NCBI GenBank assembly: GCA_018064855.1
Contig: JAGHUM010000071.1
Span: 1-56,579 of the forward strand
Direction of reading: 5' to 3'
Source: Candidatus Physcocola equi
Lineage (GTDB): Bacteria; Bacteroidota; Bacteroidia; Bacteroidales; Paludibacteraceae
DNA length: 56,579 nucleotides
Position 1 is the first letter of the stretch. Each line of letters starts with the position of its first letter. The translations under genes were made by a program, and so were the position numbers. The notes below the pieces were generated by a model. That model saw nothing but the letters and a program-made list of their open reading frames with translations. It did no database searches and had not been told where the DNA came from. Positions 1 to 6,881 of the stretch are shown one piece after another.

Positions 1-37
1 TGTGCAGGCCTCCAAATTTGAATTCGTATTAATTCGT

Positions 38-52
38 AACGCCAATGGCGTT
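38..52. repeat. Short perfect palindrome upstream of the YhcG remnant
   Basis: AACGCC-AAT-GGCGTT is a 6-base inverted repeat with a 3-base centre. The octamer AATTCGTA occurs twice just before it (21-28 and 31-38). No coding sequence is seen in positions 1-154. It may be an operator or a decayed repeat; the function is unknown. Confidence 0.4.
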
Positions 53-193
53 TTTAGTGAAAATATAGTTCTACGCATTAATTTAGAGAAAATTAGTATA
101 AATTCGTTGGCAAAAAACATTACTAGTGCCAACTTGTATATAATTCCCTAAAAAATGCGCACCTTTGCCGAATTCTGGTCGCAGTACATAAAA

Positions 194-212
194 CGGTCGG
201 CAGTGACGACCG
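194..212. repeat. Inverted repeat CGGTCG-7-CGACCG
   Basis: Six-base arms separated by seven bases, inside the YhcG remnant. It resembles the palindrome at 285-301 (both carry GGTCG...CGACC around an AGT/GTGA centre), suggesting a small repeated palindromic element inserted in the decayed gene. Confidence 0.4.
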
Positions 213-284
213 ATTTGCCGAGTCCCAAAATTTGCTCGTCAGTACCGAGCGAAATAGCAGTAGATACCTTTTCTCTCACAAAAT

Positions 285-301
285 GGTCGCCAGTGGCGAC
301 C
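285..301. repeat. Perfect palindrome GGTCGCC-AGT-GGCGACC
   Basis: Seven-base perfect arms around a three-base centre, 90 bases after a similar palindrome at 194-212. The surrounding residues do not look like the conserved part of the nuclease family, so this may be an inserted palindromic element. Confidence 0.45.
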
Positions 302-621
302 GAAATACATCGAGATGAATTCCTCGGCATCAGTTTCAGTCACCACATGGAGATCCTCCACAAAACAAAAGACATACAGCAGGTACTCTCCATCATTCAC
401 CAGACCGTCCAACACATGTGGAGCACACGTCAGCTGGAATCGTTCTTTGTAAGGAAATGAACCGCTCTTTTGTCGAATATGCCGTACGCGACTACACCAA
501 ACCCATGGGTGTTGCTACTTACCGTACCCTCGATGATATGCCAGAACCACTTCGAAAGTCACTTCCAAATCTTGACGATATGGCGAAACTATTAAACGGC
601 GATTAACGTTCCCCCAAAATC

Positions 622-637
622 AGAACATTCATGTTCT
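622..637. promoter_or_regulatory. Dyad AGAACAT-TC-ATGTTCT, operator-like
   Basis: Perfect 7-base inverted repeat with a 2-base centre in the gap before the epimerase gene. The tiny centre favours a dimeric-protein binding site over a hairpin. Copies of ATTAACGT lie on both sides (602-609 and 641-648). No regulator can be assigned. Confidence 0.3.
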
Positions 638-715
638 TAAATTAACGTACCATTGTGCTTCGCATCCCTTCGGGACTCCCTGCCGGTCGCGACTACGCTA
701 ATGCTAGTTTACGAC

Positions 716-793
716 CATTAACGTCCACCTCAAACATTAATCTACGTCAATTAAACGTTAATTGTTCGTAACATTAACGTCCACTTCAAACAT
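716..793 (+). repeat. 22-base direct repeat pair before the epimerase gene
   Basis: Positions 716-737 and 772-793 are the same 22 bases with one mismatch (core CATTAACGTCCAC, then TCAAACAT). The second copy ends 4 bases before the ATG at 798. The octamer ATTAACGT recurs at 602, 641, 717, 773 and 1932, and its inverse AACGTTAAT at 754. The set brackets the epimerase gene and could be a regulator array or an old duplication. Confidence 0.5.
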
Positions 794-797
794 AAAT

Positions 798-1919
798 ATG
801 CTTACATACAACATCAACCTTGAAGGCAAAACAATCCTTGTGACTGGAGCCGCTGGCTTCATTGGAAGCAACTTGGTAAAGCGTTTGTTTCAAGATATTA
901 AGGACATCAAAGTCGTCGGACTCGACAGCATCACCGACTACTACGACGTCAACATAAAATACGAACGACTTAAAGAGCTTGATGAGATAGCAAATCATCT
1001 CCCTTTAAGGGAGACAGGAGAGAGCCCTTGGCGTTTCATCAAAGGCAACCTCGCCGACAAAGCCCTCATCGAGCAGATCTTCGACGACCACAAGCCCGCT
1101 GTGGTGGTCAACCTTGCCGCACAGGCAGGTGTGCGCTACAGCATCACCAACCCCGACGCCTATATCGAATCCAACCTGATTGGGTTCTTCAACATTCTGG
1201 AGGCCTGCAGGAAGCACGTCAAGGTGGAAGACGGGAAAGGGTCTGTGGAGCACCTCGTTTATGCTTCCTCTTCATCCGTCTATGGCACCAATAAGAAGGT
1301 GCCCTACTCTACCGACGACAAGGTCGATAACCCCGTCAGCCTCTATGCCGCCACCAAGAAGAGCAACGAACTGATGGCGCACGCCTACAGCAAACTGTAC
1401 AACATCCCATCCACAGGACTTCGTTTCTTTACGGTCTATGGACCTGCCGGACGTCCGGATATGGCCTATTTCGGCTTCACCAACAAACTGCGGGAGGGGA
1501 AGACCATACAGATATTCAACTATGGCAACTGCAAGCGAGACTTCACCTATATCGACGATATTGTGGAGGGCGTAGTTCGTGTGATGCAGCACGCGCCAGA
1601 GAAGCAGAATGGCGAAGACGGTCTGCCTGTTCCGCCATATAAGGTTTACAACATTGGCAACAACCAGCCCGAGAATCTGCTCGATTTTGTGACCATTCTG
1701 CAGGAAGAGTTGATTGCGGCCAAAGTGTTGCCTGCCGATTACGATTTCGAGGCGCACAAAGAGTTGGTTGCGATGCAACCAGGCGATGTGCCAGTCACCT
1801 ATGCCGACACGTCGGCGCTTGAACATGATTTCGGATTCAAGCCAAGCACCAGCCTGCGAAAAGGCTTGAGAGCGTTCGCAGAATGGTATGCGGGGTATTA
1901 TGGAATTGCATATTCATAA
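798..1919 (+). CDS. NAD-dependent epimerase, UDP-glucuronate 4-epimerase-like
   Basis: Extended short-chain dehydrogenase/reductase that would interconvert UDP-glucuronate and UDP-galacturonate for surface polysaccharide (family knowledge). The Rossmann motif TGAAGFIGSNL is at residues 16-26, SSSSVYG is near residue 160, and the catalytic pair is Y183/K187 in YAATKK. I chose ATG 798 because it begins 15 residues before the nucleotide-binding motif; the upstream alternative is a TTG at 762. The length of 373 residues is slightly long. Residues 67-77 (HLPLRETGESP) look like an in-frame insert encoded by a palindromic repeat at 999-1013. A diverged copy of the 3' end sits at 6554-6679, so the gene lies at a recombination border. 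Confidence 0.88.
   Translation: MLTYNINLEGKTILVTGAAGFIGSNLVKRLFQDIKDIKVVGLDSITDYYDVNIKYERLKELDEIANHLPLRETGESPWRFIKGNLADKALIEQIFDDHKPAVVVNLAAQAGVRYSITNPDAYIESNLIGFFNILEACRKHVKVEDGKGSVEHLVYASSSSVYGTNKKVPYSTDDKVDNPVSLYAATKKSNELMAHAYSKLYNIPSTGLRFFTVYGPAGRPDMAYFGFTNKLREGKTIQIFNYGNCKRDFTYIDDIVEGVVRVMQHAPEKQNGEDGLPVPPYKVYNIGNNQPENLLDFVTILQEELIAAKVLPADYDFEAHKELVAMQPGDVPVTYADTSALEHDFGFKPSTSLRKGLRAFAEWYAGYYGIAYS
999..1013. repeat. Palindrome CTCCCTTTAAGGGAG inside the epimerase gene
   Basis: Five-base arms around TTTAA, in frame within the epimerase gene. A very similar CCCCCCTTAAAGGGAGG lies at 33850-33866 between two genes. This suggests a dispersed palindromic repeat that has been tolerated in frame here. 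Confidence 0.45.
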
Positions 1920-1946
1920 GATTAACATCCCATTAACGTCAAATTT

Positions 1947-1970
1947 AATTCTCCAATTCGAGAATTTTTC
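1947..1970 (+). terminator. Probable rho-independent terminator after the epimerase gene
   Basis: AATTCTC (1947-1953), a six-base loop, then GAGAATT (1960-1966) running into TTTC. It stands 27 bases after the epimerase stop. The stem is AT-rich, so termination may be partial. Confidence 0.5.
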
Positions 1971-1983
1971 TTCATGAGTTTAC

Positions 1984-2109
1984 ATGGTTAAAGTCAAAAA
2001 TTCAGGGCTAAACTTCTATTATTCAATAATAGAAATCAAGGGAGGTGAAACCAAAATTCTTTTGCTTACAGCCAACAAACAAATAGAAGACATCTATGAA
2101 GAGACATGA
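1984..2109 (+). CDS. Possible small protein upstream of the KAP NTPase gene
   Basis: An ATG-started frame of 41 codons ends 6 bases before the first possible start of the KAP gene. The peptide (beginning MVKVKNSGLNFYYSII) alternates hydrophobic and charged residues like a folded fragment, but I recognise no family. An in-frame TGA at 1975-1977 rules out a longer upstream start. The frame spans a 21-base near-perfect palindrome at 2014-2034. It may be a real leader gene, a remnant, or chance. Confidence 0.3.
   Translation: MVKVKNSGLNFYYSIIEIKGGETKILLLTANKQIEDIYEET
2014..2034. promoter_or_regulatory. Long dyad TTCTATTATT-C-AATAATAGAA
   Basis: Ten-base perfect arms around a single central C, about 80 bases before the KAP gene. 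A one-base centre cannot form a hairpin easily, so a dimeric regulator site is more likely. A strong GGGAGGTG (2040-2047) follows, with no start codon at normal spacing. Confidence 0.4.
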
Positions 2110-2115
2110 ACTGCA

Positions 2116-4008
2116 ATGCATTACAACCTAGTAATTATGCAAATTACAAAGATTCTTACTGACTACGTAAAAGCCATAAAGACTGATTATGCCATCATGA
2201 TAAATGGCGAATGGGGAGCAGGCAAATCTTGGCTTTGGAGAAATGTACTTTCCAAGGAAATAGAAAAGATTAATACAACAGATAGCACTACGGAAGATCC
2301 AATACACTACAAGGCTATTACCATATCTCTATTTGGTGTCAGTACTCCAGAGGACCTTCGATCTCGCATTTTCGAAGAAACCTGTGGGTTCCTCAATAAC
2401 AAGTATGTCAAGACAGGCATCAAACTCATTGGTTTCGGAGCAAATAAATTGGCTAATTATTTTAATATAGGTGATGTAAAGCGCAACAATGTTGCAGATA
2501 TTTTCACTGATCTTTCCATAAACCTCAATCATTATGTCTTATGCTTTGACGATTTAGAACGCATCAAACCTTCAATACTCATAGAACTACTAGGATACAT
2601 CAACACACTCATTGAACAAGACAATGTTAAAGTCATTTTTATTTGCAATGAAAATGAACTCAAGGACGATAATTATCATAATTATAAAGAGAAAGTCGTA
2701 CGTTTCACACATACTGTTAAGGCAGATATCGAAAGTATGGTTGAAGAGTTTGTCGGCATCCATACAAACAAAACCTACTCCGCGTATCTGAGGGGGAAAA
2801 GCGAATACATAGCATCAATATATAAAAAAGGAGAATGCTATAATCTCAGAACGTTAAAGTTCAACATTGACATCTTTGAACGAATATTTGACATTGTTAG
2901 AACTACCATCCAACCTTATGAAGAAAAACATGTAACAGAGATTACCAACTACATGCTTCTGCTCTCTATGATTTATTGTATAGAGTATCGTAGAGATAAT
3001 AACAAGCGAAAACTTCGATCGCTTTCATCTATTACACGCAGTTGGTCGTATAATATTGACACGTTAGAAAGAATCAAGCAAATCACTTCTAAGAGTGAAA
3101 TTCAGTCTATAGAAAATAAAAAAAACGAGATTCAAGAATATCAACAATCTGTACGTCAACGCTATTTTAGTAATACCTACATTTATGGAAGTAGCGAGGC
3201 AATAATCAATTATCTTCTTACAGGCTATCTCAACGAGGAGGCTATTAGAACTGAGATTTTGACTATAGACCAAGAGGCACAAAGATATGTTGCAACTGAA
3301 GAAAAACAGCTCTTCGAAACCCTGTCTCAATTGTGGGACACCAATGACGAAGATATGGCTAAGGCTGTAAACAAAACACTTGAGCGAGTTAAAGAAACCA
3401 GTTTTCAACTTGTTGATTATCCTACATTCTTTTTGTGTTTACAAAGACTTCATCTTTTTGAATTTATTGACTTGAAAATGTCCGTTGAAGATCTTCAGAA
3501 AATTTTTGAGGATGCGATAGACAGATGTAATCATACTTCATATTTCAAAGATATAAATGCCTATTACGATAATAATCCAGACATAAGTACTACTGAATAT
3601 GAATTATTAGTGGGAAAAGTAAAAGATAAAAATGCAGCACTTTATAGTTCAATCATTATTAACAAGTTCGAGACTGTAGTACGTGATATCAAAAGCATTG
3701 AGCAACTAACGTCTTATCGGAGATTAGATAGCAACATATTCCAACAAATTAGTGCTTCAGAATTCTTCAATCTCTTCTTACAATACGATAATAGAAGGAA
3801 GCGAGAGTATTGGACCTTTTTCGATGAGCGATACAAATATCACGAATGTTATTTGGCCGATAAAGACTTCATCATACAGTTAAAGGCAATCATGAACAAA
3901 TATACTTCTAACCCAGAAACTCCTATCTCAGGAACTAAACAATACTGTTGTAAGTTGATAGATTTGTTTGAAAAGAAGATGCAAATTCATGAGGCATCCG
4001 CTCGATAG
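2116..4008 (+). CDS. KAP-family P-loop NTPase
   Basis: Walker A GEWGAGKS is at residues 31-38. Walker B VLCFDDLERI has its acidic pair at about 145-146, followed by IFICNENEL, a sensor-like strand. This order is typical of KAP P-loop NTPases, several of which act in phage defence or at membranes (family knowledge). The C-terminal 400 residues are helical, charged and unrecognised, with no clear transmembrane segment. ATG 2137 (MQITKIL) is an equally likely start. The gene is AT-rich and lies in an accessory block bounded by pieces of epimerase genes. Its role is unknown; defence is only an inference from the context. Confidence 0.8.
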   Translation: MHYNLVIMQITKILTDYVKAIKTDYAIMINGEWGAGKSWLWRNVLSKEIEKINTTDSTTEDPIHYKAITISLFGVSTPEDLRSRIFEETCGFLNNKYVKTGIKLIGFGANKLANYFNIGDVKRNNVADIFTDLSINLNHYVLCFDDLERIKPSILIELLGYINTLIEQDNVKVIFICNENELKDDNYHNYKEKVVRFTHTVKADIESMVEEFVGIHTNKTYSAYLRGKSEYIASIYKKGECYNLRTLKFNIDIFERIFDIVRTTIQPYEEKHVTEITNYMLLLSMIYCIEYRRDNNKRKLRSLSSITRSWSYNIDTLERIKQITSKSEIQSIENKKNEIQEYQQSVRQRYFSNTYIYGSSEAIINYLLTGYLNEEAIRTEILTIDQEAQRYVATEEKQLFETLSQLWDTNDEDMAKAVNKTLERVKETSFQLVDYPTFFLCLQRLHLFEFIDLKMSVEDLQKIFEDAIDRCNHTSYFKDINAYYDNNPDISTTEYELLVGKVKDKNAALYSSIIINKFETVVRDIKSIEQLTSYRRLDSNIFQQISASEFFNLFLQYDNRRKREYWTFFDERYKYHECYLADKDFIIQLKAIMNKYTSNPETPISGTKQYCCKLIDLFEKKMQIHEASAR

Positions 4009-4106
4009 ATGATAACGCAAAATATGCACATGTACACAAGTCCTTTATATAGTTCTCATAGCCAATTCGGTTATACAACGGGGAATGAGTCTAAGTGATT
4101 AATAAT

Positions 4107-4138
4107 TTTGGCAATTACAAATAAATTGTGTAATATTG
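4107..4138 (+). promoter_or_regulatory. Bacteroidetes-type promoter for the GNAT-PUA/ASCH pair
   Basis: TTTG at 4107-4110 and TAATATTG at 4131-4138 (one mismatch to TAnnTTTG), 20 bases apart. This fits the -33/-7 spacing of Bacteroides housekeeping promoters. The start codon at 4195 lies about 56 bases downstream, so the pair probably has its own transcript independent of the KAP gene. Confidence 0.5.
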
Positions 4139-4194
4139 CATTGAAATTGATGACATTATCACAAATATTTTATAATAAAAAATGACAGAATGCT

Positions 4195-5262
4195 ATGGAT
4201 TTAGAAGTACGAAAATTCTCAGACATCAACCTTGAAGATTCCTTTTTTGACAGTCTAAAAGCAAGTTATCCAGAGTTCTCTGAGTGGTTTGATAAAAAGT
4301 CTAAAATGGGCGAATCTGCTTATGTGTTCATGGATGAAGCAGGCAAGGTAATGGATTTCCTTTATTTGAAAATTGAGAATGAAGAAATGAATGATGTTAT
4401 CCCCTCCCTACCTGCAAAAAAAAGATTAAAGGTAGGTACATTTAAACTTCTGCCTCGACATACTCTCCGAGGAGAGCGCTTTATGAAAAAAATCATGGAT
4501 CGTGCCATCGCTGATGATGTAAATGAAATTTATGTGACAATTTTTCCTACGAAGGAACTTCAATACCTAATACAATCATTTGAAAATTATGGTTTTATCC
4601 ACATGGCAGACAAGCCACATGGTAAGGAGTCCTTTGAATATGTTCTTGTGAAGAATATGAGAGACACTGTCGGTGATGTCGTTAAGGATTATCCTTTTGT
4701 TAAGAAATATGGGGTAAGTAAATATATACTTTCCATACGGCCAGATTACCACACCAAGCTTTTCCCTGATTCCATTTTAAGGACAGAAGATCCTTATGAT
4801 TTGGTTAAGGATATCTCACCTACCAACTCAATCCATAAGATTTACATTTGCTGGATGAAAGACGTGGGAAAGCTAAAGAAGGGAGACTTGTTACTGATTT
4901 ATAGGACAAGTGACGAACAAGGACCAGCATACTTCCGAAGTGTAGTAACATCAGTTTGTACGGTAAATGAAGTGAAAACATATAAAGACTTTGCCGACGT
5001 AGAAGATTTCATAAAATACACAAATAAATACAGTGTGTTTTCTGAAGACGAATTAAGGCACTGGTATAAACATAAGAATAATTTCACTGTTATAAAAATT
5101 CTTTACAACGTAGCATTCACAAAAAAAGTTACTAGGAAATCTTTATTAGATTTTGTTGGGATGGACAGTGGAGCATACTGGGGATTTATGCCAGTAACAG
5201 ATAGACAATTTGAAGAAATCGTTAAACTTGGAAACGCTGATGGACGCTATTTTATCAATTAA
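4195..5262 (+). CDS. GNAT acetyltransferase-like protein fused to a PUA/EVE-like domain
   Basis: The N-terminal half (about 1-160) has the GNAT layout: a strand KVGTFKLLPRH, a loop TLRGERFMKKIMDRA in the acetyl-CoA binding position, then FENYGFI near the end of the fold. The C-terminal half (about 175-355) begins LSIRPDYHTKLFPD and includes KIYICWMKDVGKLKKGDLLL and AYFRSVVTSV, resembling PUA/EVE-type folds that read modified nucleic acid. The 3' end overlaps the ASCH gene by 23 bases, so the two are co-translated. The acetyl acceptor is unknown. The R-x-x-G acetyl-CoA loop is imperfect, so catalysis is not certain. Confidence 0.65.
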   Translation: MDLEVRKFSDINLEDSFFDSLKASYPEFSEWFDKKSKMGESAYVFMDEAGKVMDFLYLKIENEEMNDVIPSLPAKKRLKVGTFKLLPRHTLRGERFMKKIMDRAIADDVNEIYVTIFPTKELQYLIQSFENYGFIHMADKPHGKESFEYVLVKNMRDTVGDVVKDYPFVKKYGVSKYILSIRPDYHTKLFPDSILRTEDPYDLVKDISPTNSIHKIYICWMKDVGKLKKGDLLLIYRTSDEQGPAYFRSVVTSVCTVNEVKTYKDFADVEDFIKYTNKYSVFSEDELRHWYKHKNNFTVIKILYNVAFTKKVTRKSLLDFVGMDSGAYWGFMPVTDRQFEEIVKLGNADGRYFIN

Positions 5263-5653
5263 ACCGCAATTCGTAGATGAGATTGTAGCTGGACGAAAGA
5301 AATACGAGTTCCGAAAGAAAGGATTTAAGGAACAAGTGAATAAGATATATGTATATGCCTCAAGTCCAGTGTGTAAAATTATCGGAGAGTTCCTTTTGGG
5401 TAATATTCTAGAAGGAGATCCTGATAGAATCTGGGCGCTGACAAGTGCAAAAGCAGGAATAAGCAGAGAGTATTTTGACGAATATTACGAACAAAAAAAA
5501 GTCGCATACGCATTAGAGATAACTTCATTTGTCACCTATAAAGATCCAATTAACCCCTACGAGACAATTGCAAAGTTCTCACCTCCTCAATCTTTTTGTT
5601 ATATAAGGAATGGAATTGAGAATAGAGGAAAAACCTTGTTCCCTCATTTATAG
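5240..5653 (+). CDS. ASCH-domain protein
   Basis: 138 residues that are almost entirely an ASCH domain (PUA-like beta-barrel): AILSIKPQF at the start, GRKKYEFRKK at residues 18-27, then VYASSPVCKIIGEFLLG. ASCH proteins bind RNA or act as small hydrolases or nucleases (family knowledge). I chose ATG 5240 because the family begins just before LSIKP; the longer TTG 5210 start would overlap the upstream gene more. The 23-base overlap with the GNAT-PUA gene implies translational coupling, like toxin-antitoxin or reader-effector pairs. No antitoxin family is recognised. Confidence 0.8.
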   Translation: MDAILSIKPQFVDEIVAGRKKYEFRKKGFKEQVNKIYVYASSPVCKIIGEFLLGNILEGDPDRIWALTSAKAGISREYFDEYYEQKKVAYALEITSFVTYKDPINPYETIAKFSPPQSFCYIRNGIENRGKTLFPHL

Positions 5654-5746
5654 GTTATCTGAAATGAAATTGCCAAATTTCTATTAGCTTACAGCGGAAG
5701 GGCAAAATCATTCACAAGAATAATATAACCTAAAAACACTTAATCT

Positions 5747-6538
5747 ATGGATAGCATTATCTTTTCATTATTGTCCAGTGGCATAGGTGCTGTCATAGGC
5801 ACACTGCTTGGTGAACACTTTATTACAAAGAAAGAAGAAGAAAGGAAAAAGGAAGTACGTGCGATAGCGCTAAAAGCCATCAATGTGATAAAACAATATG
5901 CAAATGGCGAGAACACTTATGACATGACATCTGCTGAATTTAACAACAAAATGAGTTTAGCGGAAAAACGCACTGTAATTGTTGTTTTGCATAAATTAGG
6001 CATTCCTATCATTATACCGCCAACTACAGTTTTTAGGATTGAATCCATTTCTTTCGAAAAGAAACCCATAAGCAAAGATGAGTTATCTGCCATCGAAGCT
6101 CAGATAGAAAAAGGATATTGTGACCACTTGTTTTATTTAGACCCAGAGAAATATTTTGATGAAAATGTGCGTCTCCGAACGGTTCGTTCTACCGCCATCA
6201 GATGGGTACGTGAGGTTTTCTCCAATAGTGTCATAGATCATAATGCAAGGCAAGTGATTTATCCAAATAATTGGTTTGATTCTTTCTCTTACGGTGAACA
6301 ATGTGCCATAAATGTTTTTCGAAGTAGGACAGCCGTCGAGTGGTATTTTAATATAAAGAATGAGGCAGATATAAATAAAATGGACCAACTCGTTCGTGAC
6401 ATAGAAGTCGGTTTGTGGGATACTAGTTTGTATTGCGACATCGAAAATTACCAGAATTTAACAGCAAATACATCTATCAACTCACAAATGACACTCTTCA
6501 TGCAGAATATGATGAATGGGCAAAATCAGCAGCAATAG
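5747..6538 (+). CDS. Unknown protein with one N-terminal membrane segment
   Basis: 263 residues. Residues 3-22 (SIIFSLLSSGIGAVIGTLLG) form one membrane helix, followed by a highly charged stretch KKEEERKKEVR, so the rest is probably cytoplasmic. No family is recognised. The C-terminus ends in a Gln/Asn-rich tail (NGQNQQQ). It is the last intact gene of the accessory block and stops only 15 bases before the duplicated epimerase fragment. A membrane-anchored effector next to a KAP NTPase would fit a defence cassette, but that is inference. Confidence 0.6.
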   Translation: MDSIIFSLLSSGIGAVIGTLLGEHFITKKEEERKKEVRAIALKAINVIKQYANGENTYDMTSAEFNNKMSLAEKRTVIVVLHKLGIPIIIPPTTVFRIESISFEKKPISKDELSAIEAQIEKGYCDHLFYLDPEKYFDENVRLRTVRSTAIRWVREVFSNSVIDHNARQVIYPNNWFDSFSYGEQCAINVFRSRTAVEWYFNIKNEADINKMDQLVRDIEVGLWDTSLYCDIENYQNLTANTSINSQMTLFMQNMMNGQNQQQ

Positions 6539-6553
6539 AATCCAGAAAGACGC

Positions 6554-6679
6554 CCAGTCACCTATGCCGACACGTCGGCACTTGAAGACGATTTCGGCTT
6601 CAAGCCAAGCACAAACCTGCGAAAAGGGTTAAGAGCGTTTGCTGAATGGTATGCGGGGTATTATGGGACAGCAAAATAA
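6554..6679 (+). pseudogene. 3' fragment of a second epimerase gene
   Basis: Encodes PVTYADTSALEDDFGFKP and on to YAGYYGTAK then stop, matching the last 42 codons of the epimerase at 1791-1919 with scattered substitutions. The first 26 bases are identical and similarity stops sharply at 6554. The differences show it is a diverged allele, not a fresh duplication. It is the 3' stump of the original resident gene or of a donor gene, left by homologous exchange at this conserved segment. Confidence 0.85.
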
Positions 6680-6709
6680 GTTCAAAATTCCAGTCTAAAT
6701 ACATTAAGA

Positions 6710-6832
6710 ATGAGACAGTTTGAAGATATACACATTGCGGTAGCAGGTACTGGTTATGTTGGTTTAACCGTTGTTTTTAGATTTAAAAAAAGTAACAGAA
6801 GATTTGTATGTGATTGCTTACTAAATATATAA
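6710..6832 (+). pseudogene. 5' stub of a UDP-sugar dehydrogenase gene
   Basis: MRQFEDIHIAVAGTGYVGL is the start of a UDP-glucose/GDP-mannose dehydrogenase, with its NAD-binding GTGYVGL. The frame then becomes unrelated (TVVFRFKKSNRR...) and stops at codon 41. A full enzyme has about 400 residues or more and makes UDP-glucuronate, the substrate of the epimerase, so the ancestral order was probably epimerase then dehydrogenase. Everything after about codon 21 was replaced by the flippase-led polysaccharide genes. Confidence 0.75.
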
Positions 6833-6881
6833 AATTCGAAACTTAAACGATTATATATTTCTCGCGATTAAAGTTATAAAC

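Larger units (their letters stand above)
155..606 (+). pseudogene. Decayed YhcG/DUF1016 (PDDEXK nuclease) gene
   Basis: Two short frames look like the two ends of one protein. The first (155-460) contains SHHMEILHKTKDIQQ and WSTRQLESFF, resembling the SWSHY...WSVRQL segment of the DUF1016 N-terminal domain. The second (about 424-606, another frame) reads GIVLCKEMNRSFVEYAVRD followed by KPMGVATYR, resembling the C-terminal strand of the YhcG nuclease domain (GIILC...VEYALRD...KPIGVA.Y). About 130 residues of the usual middle, including the catalytic core, are missing, and the frame shifts near 425-460. The family is a Holliday-junction-resolvase-like nuclease often carried in accessory regions. 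The assignment rests on motif memory; an HMM search of the two frames would settle it. Confidence 0.6.

Noticed and set aside
762-797. TTG start extending the epimerase upstream
   Set aside because: The extra residues are not part of the Rossmann fold and overlap the direct repeats; ATG 798 suits the family.
2040-2047. GGGAGGTG as a ribosome binding site for a gene starting near 2055
   Set aside because: No ATG, GTG or well-placed TTG with a long frame follows at normal spacing.
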